From NCBI RefSeq assembly GCF_017355525.1, contig NZ_CP067395.1:5654501-5718500 (forward strand): DNA of 64,000 bases. Reading direction: 5' to 3'. The position numbers and the translations under genes are program-made. Of this stretch, positions 48,067 through 55,117 are shown piece by piece. Under the pieces are notes generated by a model. The model was given only the letters and a program-made list of their open reading frames with translations. It was not told the DNA's origin and did no database searches. Source of the DNA: Lysobacter enzymogenes (lineage in GTDB: Bacteria; Pseudomonadota; Gammaproteobacteria; Xanthomonadales; Xanthomonadaceae). Every line of letters begins with the position of its first letter. Positions within the stretch are counted from its first letter, which is position 1.

Positions 48067-48747
48067 ATGACCCAACCCGCCATCCCCGACGTCGCCCTGG
48101 TCGACAACACCGAACAGCGCACCCCGCTGGTGCTGGTGCTGGACTGCTCCGGCAGCATGACCGGCGCGCCGATGGACCAGTTGAACGAAGGCCTGAAGCT
48201 GCTCGAAGAAGAGCTCAAGGGCGACGTGATCGCGGCCAAGCGCGTGCGCGTGCTGGTGGTGCGCTACGGCGGTTTCGATCAGGCCGAGCTGGCCGGCGAC
48301 TGGTGCGATGCGATGGATTTCGAGGCGCCGGTGCTGGAAGCGGCGGGCACCACCCCGACCGGCCGCGCGATCGATCTGGCCCTGGCCGAGGTCGAGAACG
48401 AGAAGCAGCGCTTCAAGGCCGCCGGCATCGCCTACACCCGGCCGTGGCTGTTCCTGATGTCCGACGGCGCGCCGACCGACGCCTGGGAGGCCTCGGCGCA
48501 GCGCGCGCGCGACGCCGAAACCGCCAACAAGGTGGCGATCTTCCCGATCGCGGTCGGGCAGGGCGACGAACGCATCATGAGCCAGTTCAGCAGCAAGGGC
48601 GCCGGCGGGGTCAAGCGCCTGCAGGGCCTGCAGTTCCGCGAACTGTTCCTGTGGCTCAGCGCGAGCATGCAGGTGGTCTCGCAGTCGCGTCCGGGCGGCG
48701 CCGCGCAACTGCCGTCGACCGACACCTGGTCGTCGGTTCCGACCTGA
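48067..48747 (+). CDS. TerY-like VWA domain protein (TerY-P module)
   Basis: 226 residues from ATG 48067. The VWA domain has an intact MIDAS: D26-x-S28-x-S30 in VLDCSGSMTG, T96/T98 in AAGTTPTG, and D133 in LMSDGAPTD. There is no signal peptide, so it is cytoplasmic. Its pattern (PLVLVLDCSGSM, IFPIAVGQGDERIMSQFSSK) is that of TerY. It lies 11 bases before a PP2C gene, followed by a kinase gene: the TerY, phosphatase and kinase set called TerY-P. It probably acts as a metal-dependent scaffold. No other ter genes are present here. Confidence 0.92.
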   Translation: MTQPAIPDVALVDNTEQRTPLVLVLDCSGSMTGAPMDQLNEGLKLLEEELKGDVIAAKRVRVLVVRYGGFDQAELAGDWCDAMDFEAPVLEAAGTTPTGRAIDLALAEVENEKQRFKAAGIAYTRPWLFLMSDGAPTDAWEASAQRARDAETANKVAIFPIAVGQGDERIMSQFSSKGAGGVKRLQGLQFRELFLWLSASMQVVSQSRPGGAAQLPSTDTWSSVPT

Positions 48748-48758
48748 GCGGGGCGCGC

Positions 48759-49517
48759 ATGGGCTGGCGGATCTATGCCGCATCGGCGGTGGGCAGCTCG
48801 CATCTGGACAAAGGCATTCCGTGCCAGGACGCCTGCGCGTTCCATGTCAGCGGCGACGTGTTGACCGCGGTGGTCTGCGACGGCGCGGGTTCGGCCGCGC
48901 ACAGCGACATCGGCGCGCGGCTGATCGCCGACGCGCTGGCGCGCGCGCTCGGCGAACGCCTCGGCGCCGAACCGGAACTGCTCGAAGCCTCGCGCGAGGC
49001 GTTCTTCGAAGCCGCCGCCGACGCCGCGGCGCAGGCGCGCGCGAGCGTGATCGAACGCGCGCGCGCCGACGGCCGCGCGCTCGGCGACTACGCCGCGACC
49101 GTGGTCGCGTATGCCGGCGACGCGCGGCGCGGCTGGTTCCTGCACATCGGCGACGGCATCGGCGTGGCCGAGGCCGGCGAGGGCGGCGCCGGCGCGGTGG
49201 TGTCGCTGCCGGCCAACGGCGAGTACGCCAACGAAACCTATTTCCTGACCGGCGAAGGCTGGCGCGAGCAACTGCGGGTGCTGGAAGTGCCGGCGCCGAC
49301 CGCGCGCCTGGCGTTGATGTCCGACGGCGCGATGCCGTTCGCGATGGCGCGCGGCAACGCCGCCTTGTACGCGCCGTTCATCGATCCGGTGTCGCGCTAC
49401 CTGGCGACGGTCGACGAGGACGAGGGCAGCCGCGCTTTGCACGGCACCCTGGCCGATCCGCGCACGCACGGCATCACCTCCGACGACAAGACCCTGCTGA
49501 TCGCGTTGCGGGCCTGA
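48759..49517 (+). CDS. PP2C-type Ser/Thr phosphatase of the TerY-P module
   Basis: 252 residues from ATG 48759. Metal and phosphate residues of the PP2C fold are visible: PCQDAC (D24), VVCDGAGSAAHSD (D41-G42), LALMSDGAMPFA and GITSDDKTLLIAL near the end. It should reverse phosphorylation by the adjacent kinase. The start is 11 bases after the VWA stop; the stop is 11 bases before the kinase start, so spacing within the operon is uniform. The protein is soluble. Confidence 0.92.
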   Translation: MGWRIYAASAVGSSHLDKGIPCQDACAFHVSGDVLTAVVCDGAGSAAHSDIGARLIADALARALGERLGAEPELLEASREAFFEAAADAAAQARASVIERARADGRALGDYAATVVAYAGDARRGWFLHIGDGIGVAEAGEGGAGAVVSLPANGEYANETYFLTGEGWREQLRVLEVPAPTARLALMSDGAMPFAMARGNAALYAPFIDPVSRYLATVDEDEGSRALHGTLADPRTHGITSDDKTLLIALRA

Positions 49518-49528
49518 GAACGCCGGCG

Positions 49529-51028
49529 ATGAGCAGCCTCACCACCGGCAGCGCCATCGTGATCGGCTCGCGCCGTTCGCGCCTGGGCCCGCTGATCAAG
49601 AGCGGCGGCGCCGGCAGCGTGTACCTGCTCGCCGACGATCCGCACAGCGTAGCCAAGATCTACCACGCGCGGGTCGATCCGCCGAGCTACACCGACCGCA
49701 TCGAGGCGATGCTGCAACTGCGGCCGAAGCTGCCCGACCAGTACGAGGCCGGCAAGCGCTACGTGCAGATCGCCTGGCCGGATTCGACCGTGCGCGACGC
49801 GCACGGCCGCTTCGTCGGCTTCAGCATGCCGGCGCTGGACGTGCAGTCGACCAACGAGGTCGAACAGATCCTGCAGGAGCGGCAGGCGCGCGCGGCGTCG
49901 TTGCCGGTCGGGCTCGGCCACAAGGTCACCCTGGCCGCGAACCTGGCTTCGGTGCTGGCGGCGCTGCACGCGCAGCATCATTACGTGGTCGATCTCAAGC
50001 CGGTCAACCTGCGCTTCTACCGCGCTTCGCTGTACATCGCGCTGCTCGATTGCGACGGCTTCAGCATCCAGGGCCGCGGGCGCCGCTTCCACGCGCCGCA
50101 GTTCACCCCCGACTATCTGGCGCCGGAATACCAGATCCGCGCGCTCGACGAAGCCGGCGAGGAAACCCAGGACCGCTTCGCGCTGGCGGTGGTGATCTTC
50201 CAGTTGCTGAACTTCGGCATCCATCCCTACAGCGGCCGGCCCGCGTACGACCGGGTGCCGACCGACGTGCCCGGGCGCATCCGCGAGCGCTGCTACGCCT
50301 ATTCGCAGCGCGGCAATCCGGTGATGGCGCCGAATCCGGTCAGCGGCCACGCGCTGATGCCGCGCGGCCTGCGCGATCTGTTCGACCGCGCGTTCGGCGA
50401 CGAGCCGGCGCAGCGGCCGAGTTCGGCCGAGTGGAGCGAGACGCTGCGCGCGTACGCGCAACCCTCGCGCGGCTTGATCGTGATCTGCGCGAAGAACCGC
50501 GAGCACCAGCACTACGCCAACGAACCCTGCGCGGCCTGCGTGCGCCACGACCTGCTCAACGCCACCGCGCGCAAGGCCGCGGCGCGTCCGCCGCCGGCCG
50601 CGCGCGCCGCTGCGGCGCGCGCGCAACCGCAACCGCAGACCCGCGGCTGGTGGCGCACCGCGCGCGGCGCCGCGCCGCCGCCGGCGCCGACCGCGCCGCC
50701 GCGGCTGCGGGTCGCGCGGCCGCAACCGCCGCAATGGAATCCGTACTACGCGCCGCCGCAAGCGCCGGCGGCCGCGGCGACGCCGCGCAACGGCTGGCGC
50801 GCGCGCCTGCCCGGACGCCTGCGCGCAGTGGCCGCGCTGGCCGCGCCGGTCGCGTTCGGCTGGCTGATGCAGCACGCGCAGGGCTATTACGACAGCCTGC
50901 GCGCGGCCGCGGCGACGCCGCTGGACCGCTGGACCAATTCGATCCTGCTGACCTTCCTCGGCATGGCCTTCGCCGTGGTCTGCTACGTGTTCCTGGTCGC
51001 GATCCCGCGCAGGCTGGCGCGCTCATGA
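49529..51028 (+). CDS. Membrane-anchored Ser/Thr protein kinase of the TerY-P module with Cys/His metal cluster
   Basis: 499 residues from ATG 49529. Kinase domain 20-310: Gly loop KSGGAGSV (24-31), ATP lysine K43 in SVAKIYH, catalytic loop VVDLKPVNL (D155, K157, N160; the usual HRD His-Arg are replaced by Val-Val), DCDGF at 174-178 in place of DFG, and APE at 198-200. A cluster C320, H326/H328, C334, C337 (REHQHYANEPCAAC) follows and is the metal-binding element described for this kinase group. A Pro/Ala/Arg-rich linker then leads to two membrane helices near 430-450 and 470-492. It overlaps the next gene by 4 bases. Activity is probable despite the changed HRD. Confidence 0.9.
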   Translation: MSSLTTGSAIVIGSRRSRLGPLIKSGGAGSVYLLADDPHSVAKIYHARVDPPSYTDRIEAMLQLRPKLPDQYEAGKRYVQIAWPDSTVRDAHGRFVGFSMPALDVQSTNEVEQILQERQARAASLPVGLGHKVTLAANLASVLAALHAQHHYVVDLKPVNLRFYRASLYIALLDCDGFSIQGRGRRFHAPQFTPDYLAPEYQIRALDEAGEETQDRFALAVVIFQLLNFGIHPYSGRPAYDRVPTDVPGRIRERCYAYSQRGNPVMAPNPVSGHALMPRGLRDLFDRAFGDEPAQRPSSAEWSETLRAYAQPSRGLIVICAKNREHQHYANEPCAACVRHDLLNATARKAAARPPPAARAAAARAQPQPQTRGWWRTARGAAPPPAPTAPPRLRVARPQPPQWNPYYAPPQAPAAAATPRNGWRARLPGRLRAVAALAAPVAFGWLMQHAQGYYDSLRAAAATPLDRWTNSILLTFLGMAFAVVCYVFLVAIPRRLARS

Positions 51029-51375
51029 GCTGGCGGCCGCCGCACCACTATCGCTGGAACATGCGCGTGCCCACGCGCTTCACCGCGATCAAGCTGCTGG
51101 TGCTGGCGTTCTTCACCATCCTGGTGCTGGCGCCGCTGACCGCGTGGCTGTTCTCGCTGCCGATGTGGGCGATGGACGTGCTCGGCTATCTGCTCGGCTC
51201 GGCCCAGCGCGAACCCGGCGCGCGCTGGTTCGGCGCCGGCATGGTCGCCGCCGGCCTGCCGTGCCTGGCGGCGGCGGGCTGGCGCGCGTGGCGCGAACGC
51301 GACCTGGATGCCGGCGTGATGGCCGGGCTCGCGACGGTGGCGTGGCTGGTGATCGCGGTGGCGCAGTTGCGTTGA
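51025..51375 (+). CDS. Small membrane protein, fourth gene of the TerY-P operon
   Basis: 116 residues from ATG 51025, overlapping the kinase stop by 4 bases (ATGA). Three hydrophobic segments: about 24-45 (LLVLAFFTILVLAPLTAWLFSL), 72-86 (GMVAAGLPCLAAAGW) and 96-114 (GVMAGLATVAWLVIAVAQL). The N-terminus is basic and aromatic (MSWRPPHHYRWNMRVP). The triad is usually described without such a partner; the overlap says it belongs to the unit here. A membrane anchor or effector for the kinase is a possibility. No family recognised. Confidence 0.8.
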   Translation: MSWRPPHHYRWNMRVPTRFTAIKLLVLAFFTILVLAPLTAWLFSLPMWAMDVLGYLLGSAQREPGARWFGAGMVAAGLPCLAAAGWRAWRERDLDAGVMAGLATVAWLVIAVAQLR

Positions 51376-51692
51376 GGCGGTGCTGCGGTCCGATCGCGCG
51401 CCCTGCGCGCCGCGGCGGCGGTACGGCCTGATCGAATCCCGCGTCGCCGCGCCATCGTCGAAACGCAAGCTCCGACCGGTGCGCGCCCGCCCCCTGACAG
51501 GCGCGCACCGGCCGGATTGCCGCGGCCGGCTCCTGCAAGCCGGTCGCCCATCGGCCCTGGCGGCGGATCGCCGTCGCTGGGGCGATCTTGCCGAGGATGC
51601 TTTGCCCGTCTGCGCTGGGGACGCCGACGGAGCGGGCCGATGCTTGCTGCTGCCGCGGCGCGCGCGCCGGCGGCGTTGTCGCTCGCGCCGGC
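51376..51692. other. Converging intergenic region, nothing recognised
   Basis: 317 bases between the TerY-P operon end and the stop of the leftward 476-residue gene. No clear hairpin terminator, repeat or gene. Confidence 0.35.
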
Positions 51693-53123
51693 TCAGCCGC
51701 CGGCGTTGGGCAGTTCCGCCACGGTCGCGCCGAGAATCAGCGGGCTGCGCGAGGTGCTGGCGCCGGTGAAGGTCTGGCTGGCCGCGTCGGCGTGCCAGCC
51801 CGCGGCGGCGCTGCCGCCTTCGGCTTCGAACACGAACGGGCCGATGCGCAGCGCGGTCGCGGCCTTGAACGGGTCGACGAAGCGGCGGAAGGTCGAGGTG
51901 CTGGTGCGGATCGCGAACGAAGGCCGGTAGCCCACGCACAGCCCGCTCTTGACCAGGCCGAAGAAGCCGCGTTCGCCGAACACCGGCTGGCCGCGGGTTT
52001 CCACGGTGTCGCCGCCGAACGCGCTGTAGCCGGGCATGAACGGTCCGTCGATCATCGAACGCGCGAACTCGCCGTCGAACCATTCGCCCGGACGGATCGC
52101 GATGGTGTCCACCGCCTGGAAGTCCAGCGACAGCTCCAGCTTGTTGTCGAATTCGAATTCGTCGATGCGCTCCCAGCGGCCGTTGATGCGCGCCTGCCAG
52201 AACAGCTGGCGGATGCGGCCGCGGCGGCCGGCCCAGGTGTGGGCGAAATCGTAAGGCGCCTCGCGGTTGCTGAAACCCAGGGTGACGCCGGCCGGCCCGC
52301 GCCCGGCCTCGACCTGCGCGACCCATTCGTCGCTGCTCTGCGCCAGGCGCCAGTCCGGCACCTTGGGCATGCGGATCAGGTTGAGGTCGGAGAAGCGCAC
52401 GTGGAAGCGCTCGTCGCCGCAGCGGCGCTGGGCCTGGCCGAGTTCCGGCGACTGGCACTGCGCGACCAGCGCGGCGTAATGCGCCTGGGCGCGGTTCATC
52501 GCCGACTGCGCGGCGACGATGCGCGCCTGATGGCTGTGGCCGCGCGCGCCGCCGAGCCATTGGGTGAAGCTGGGCTGGTTGTCCTCGACCTGGGCGGCAT
52601 AGGCCGAGGCGGCCGAGGTGGTGGCCAGGGTGTACTGGTTGGTCGCGGTGGTCAGCGCGTCGTCGGCGTCGTTGAGGTGCTGGCGCAGGCTGCGGTAGTC
52701 GGTCTGGGCCAGCGCGGTGTTGAGGAACTGCTGGTAGGCCTGGTGCACGGTGTCGCCGCTGGAGACGTAGGCGCCGATCGCGCTCCACTGCGGCGCGGTC
52801 GCGCAGAAGTCGTACTGGGCGGCGTGGACGAAGCCTTGCTGCGGGCACGGCCAGTCCCACGGCGCGCTCGGGTAGGTCAGCTGGAAGTCGTCCGGCGACA
52901 GCCCGATCGAATCGACCAGGGCGCGGTACAGCAGCCCCCACGGCTTGTCGTCGAAGTCGGCGTTGGCGGCGAGGCCGGCGTCGAGCCGCGCCAGTTCCAG
53001 CAGGCGCCGGTCCTGGGCGCCGTGGCGGAACTGCGACAAGGGCCCGACCTCTTCGTCCGGCGACTCCAGCGTCGGCGCCGATGCTTCGCCGACATGGGAA
53101 TAGGGGGGCTCGTATGCGGACAT
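51693..53123 (-). CDS. Unrecognised 476-residue protein
   Basis: ATG 53123 has GCAGGAGCGCAGC upstream and is preferred over an in-frame start at 53294. No signal peptide is visible. The N-terminal 40 residues look disordered; residues 40-130 are globular (WGLLYRALVDSIGLSPDDF, APWDWPCPQQG). Residues 125-215 are helical and Ala/Gln-rich, suggesting a coiled-coil hairpin (QHLNDADDALTTATNQYTL, QSAMNRAQAHYAAL). The C-terminal half is beta-rich (RFHVRFSDLNLIRMP, ELSLDFQAVDTIAIRPGEWFDGEF). It shares a sequence element in its leader with the divergent secreted barnase-like gene, so the two may be co-regulated. The helix-hairpin plus beta architecture is seen in some toxins, but no family can be named. 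Confidence 0.8.
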   Translation of the reverse strand: MSAYEPPYSHVGEASAPTLESPDEEVGPLSQFRHGAQDRRLLELARLDAGLAANADFDDKPWGLLYRALVDSIGLSPDDFQLTYPSAPWDWPCPQQGFVHAAQYDFCATAPQWSAIGAYVSSGDTVHQAYQQFLNTALAQTDYRSLRQHLNDADDALTTATNQYTLATTSAASAYAAQVEDNQPSFTQWLGGARGHSHQARIVAAQSAMNRAQAHYAALVAQCQSPELGQAQRRCGDERFHVRFSDLNLIRMPKVPDWRLAQSSDEWVAQVEAGRGPAGVTLGFSNREAPYDFAHTWAGRRGRIRQLFWQARINGRWERIDEFEFDNKLELSLDFQAVDTIAIRPGEWFDGEFARSMIDGPFMPGYSAFGGDTVETRGQPVFGERGFFGLVKSGLCVGYRPSFAIRTSTSTFRRFVDPFKAATALRIGPFVFEAEGGSAAAGWHADAASQTFTGASTSRSPLILGATVAELPNAGG

Positions 53124-53585
53124 GCTGCGCTCCTGCCTCGCCGCGGGGCGGCGTGCGCGCCGGTGGCCGCGCGCCCGGCGGCGCGTCGGCGGCGGAACGC
53201 GGCGTGCGGCGATCCGTTGCCGCGCAGGCTGCGCGCGGCGCCCGCCGGCGCGCCTTACGGCAACCTTACGGAGCGAAAACCGCAACCGATTCAATGATTT
53301 GTGATGCCGGTGCGCGACCGCGGCGGCATCCGCTCACGCTGGCATGGCCGGTCTGCGGCGCGACCGGCGCAGGCGCAGACCCCCGCTCACCCTCGCTCGC
53401 GGCGCGCTCACCGCGGCTCTACCGGCCCTCACCGGCGCCGGCCGCGGCCGGCGCGACCGTAAGGTTGCCGGAAGGCGCGGCCGCGGCGACGCGGCCAAGG
53501 TGGCGGTGCGGCACTGGCCGCAGCTTTGCGCGCACCGCCCTCGGGCGGGCCGCGCGGGCCCACCTTCTTCGGAGAGAGAGAACCC
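53124..53585. promoter_or_regulatory. Divergent control region with a duplicated inverted element
   Basis: CCGTAAGGTTGCCGTAAGG on the - strand at 53271-53253 and CCGTAAGGTTGCCGGAAGG on the + strand at 53457-53475; homology continues a few bases further (GCGCG). Each copy lies 110-130 bases before the start codon of the gene it faces and points the same way relative to it. Within it, GTAAGG occurs twice 11 bases apart in the - strand copy and GTAAGG/GGAAGG in the + strand copy, as expected for binding on one face of the helix. Confidence 0.65.
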
Positions 53586-53969
53586 ATGAACGCCAACTTT
53601 GTGAAGTGGTCGCTGGCCGCCGTGTTGATGGCCGCCGCCGCGCCGGCCCTGGCCGGCGACCCGCCGGCGTGCAAGAGCCCGCCGCCGGAGGCGCTGGTGC
53701 GCGACTTCAACCTGTGCGTGCACGCCGCCGACCCGACCAAGGCCTGCCTCAAGTACCGCCTCAACGCGCGCGTCTACGACAACGCCCAGGGCCTGTTGCC
53801 GCCGCTCGGCGGGATCGGCGCGCAGTACTGGCGCGCCTCGCCGGCGCTGCTGGGCTCGCCGCAGGGCCTGGTCTACAACGTCGCCGTCGGCGCCAAGGGC
53901 AAGCCGGTCGCCAAGCGCTACTTCACCGACGACAGCTTCAAGAGCTTCTGCCAGGTCGCGGGCAAGTAA
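53586..53969 (+). CDS. Secreted barnase-like protein with all catalytic residues replaced
   Basis: 127 residues from ATG 53586. Signal peptide to about residue 23 (LAAVLMAAAAPALA). It aligns without major gaps to the next gene product: Cys at 29, 44, 54 and 122 match that protein's 27, 44, 54 and 123, and VYDNAQGLLP matches IFSNNEGRLP. At the three barnase-type catalytic places it has R83 (for Glu), Q93/G94 (for Arg) and S117 (for His), so RNase activity is not expected. It may be an inhibitor-like decoy, a binding protein, or a diverged toxin. A terminator-like hairpin follows. Confidence 0.82.
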   Translation: MNANFVKWSLAAVLMAAAAPALAGDPPACKSPPPEALVRDFNLCVHAADPTKACLKYRLNARVYDNAQGLLPPLGGIGAQYWRASPALLGSPQGLVYNVAVGAKGKPVAKRYFTDDSFKSFCQVAGK

Positions 53970-53979
53970 GCGCGCGCGG

Positions 53980-54006
53980 ACGGCGGCGCGCCGCGCCGCC
54001 GTTCTT
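53980..54006 (+). terminator. Hairpin between the two barnase-like genes
   Basis: ACGGCGGCGC pairs with GCGCCGCCGT, followed by TCTTT. It starts 10 bases after the first gene's stop. The short T-run may give only partial termination. Confidence 0.6.
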
Positions 54007-54101
54007 TCGCAGTAGGGACGAAGCAGCGGATCGCGTTCGGGCGACCGGCCCGGCGCCGCTACGAGCGTTCCCGATCCGGCTCCATAACCAGGAGTATCGC
54101 C

Positions 54102-54482
54102 ATGAACCTCGCAATCCGCGCCGCGTCGGCGCTGAGCCTTTGCCTTGTCGCCGCCGCGTCCGCGGCCGCGCCGCCCGCGTGCGGCAGCCTGCCGCCGGAC
54201 ATCCGCGACGCCAAGCGCGATATGTCGGTCTGCATCACGATGGCCAATCCCCTGGCCGATTGCGGCCGCCTTGGCCTGGACGTGCAGATCTTCTCCAACA
54301 ACGAAGGCCGGCTGCCCAAGGCCGGTCGCGGGCAGGTGTACTGGGAAGGCAAGATCCGCGCGGCGACCGGCGCGGCCGGCCAGCGCCGGCTGGTATACCT
54401 GGTCACCGACGGAACCAAGAAGGTGATCGAGGCGAAGTACTACTCGCCGGATCACTACGTCACGTTCTGCTCGACGCCTTGA
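54102..54482 (+). CDS. Secreted microbial ribonuclease of the barnase/N1-T1 type
   Basis: 126 residues from ATG 54102, after CCAGGAGTATCGCC. Signal peptide to about residue 22 (LSLCLVAAASAAA). The family core is present: IFSNNEGRLP (63-72), YWEGKI with E82 as general base, RRLVYL with R96, and YYSPDHYVTF with H118 as general acid. Cys 27, 44, 54 and 123 suggest two disulfides. It should cleave RNA outside the cell. No barstar-like inhibitor is adjacent; a Sec signal explains why none may be needed. It is a tandem paralogue of the preceding, catalytically altered gene. Confidence 0.87.
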   Translation: MNLAIRAASALSLCLVAAASAAAPPACGSLPPDIRDAKRDMSVCITMANPLADCGRLGLDVQIFSNNEGRLPKAGRGQVYWEGKIRAATGAAGQRRLVYLVTDGTKKVIEAKYYSPDHYVTFCSTP

Positions 54483-54582
54483 GCGCGGCGGCGCGCGCGG
54501 CGACGGCGGAGCGTTCGCGACCGCCCCGCCGCCGAGCGGCGAAGGCCGCGGACGGCGCGAACGCCGCCCGCGGCTGCGGGGC

Positions 54583-55101
54583 TCAGCCCTTCTTCGACTT
54601 CTTGGCCTTGTCGCCCTTGATCGTGCCCGGCACGATCTGCGGATCGTTGCCGACCTGCGGGTCGCACGAGATCACCTGCACGTCGTTGTAGTTGCTGAAC
54701 TTGTCGCGCACCAGCACGGTGAAGAAGATCAGCGTCGATTCGGTGTTGCGGTTGAACAGGTACACGCGGCGGCGGTAGACGTCCTTCTTCTCCGGCGGGT
54801 CGAACACCGGCGGGCCGATCTGGTCCTTGGCGTCGGAGGTCAGCACGTTGATGATCTCGAAGCGCTCCGGCACCTGCAGTTCGAACACGTACTCGATCCA
54901 CAGCCCGCCGGGCTGCTGGAAGGTCACCACGTCCGGGGCGAAGCTGTAGAAGTAATGGCCCTTGCCGGCGTTGCCGCCGAAGCCGACGTGGGCGACGGTC
55001 AGCTCGATCGGATGCACGGGGTACTTGCCGTCCCACGGCGTGGGGCGCTTGCCCTTCTTGTCGGCAGCGGTCGCGGGCTTGGCGGATTCTTTCTTGGGCA
55101 T
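54583..55101 (-). CDS. Unrecognised 172-residue protein, partner of the STAND ATPase
   Basis: ATG 55101. Basic ends (MPKKESAKPATAADKKGKR; IKGDKAKKSKKG) enclose a beta-rich domain at about 25-155 (YPVHPIELTVAHVGFGGNAGKG, LWIEYVFELQVPERFEIINVL, YRRRVYLFNRNTESTLIFFTVLVRDKFSNYND). No signal peptide. It starts 16 bases after the STAND ATPase stop and is almost certainly in its operon. No family is recognised; a single Cys (SCDPQ) is present. Confidence 0.78.
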   Translation of the reverse strand: MPKKESAKPATAADKKGKRPTPWDGKYPVHPIELTVAHVGFGGNAGKGHYFYSFAPDVVTFQQPGGLWIEYVFELQVPERFEIINVLTSDAKDQIGPPVFDPPEKKDVYRRRVYLFNRNTESTLIFFTVLVRDKFSNYNDVQVISCDPQVGNDPQIVPGTIKGDKAKKSKKG

Positions 55102-55117
55102 GAGGGATTCCTGTCGG

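Noticed and set aside
54102..55101. Barstar-like inhibitor next to the barnase-like gene
   Set aside because: The adjacent 172-residue leftward protein is longer, beta-rich and grouped with the STAND gene; it does not look like barstar.
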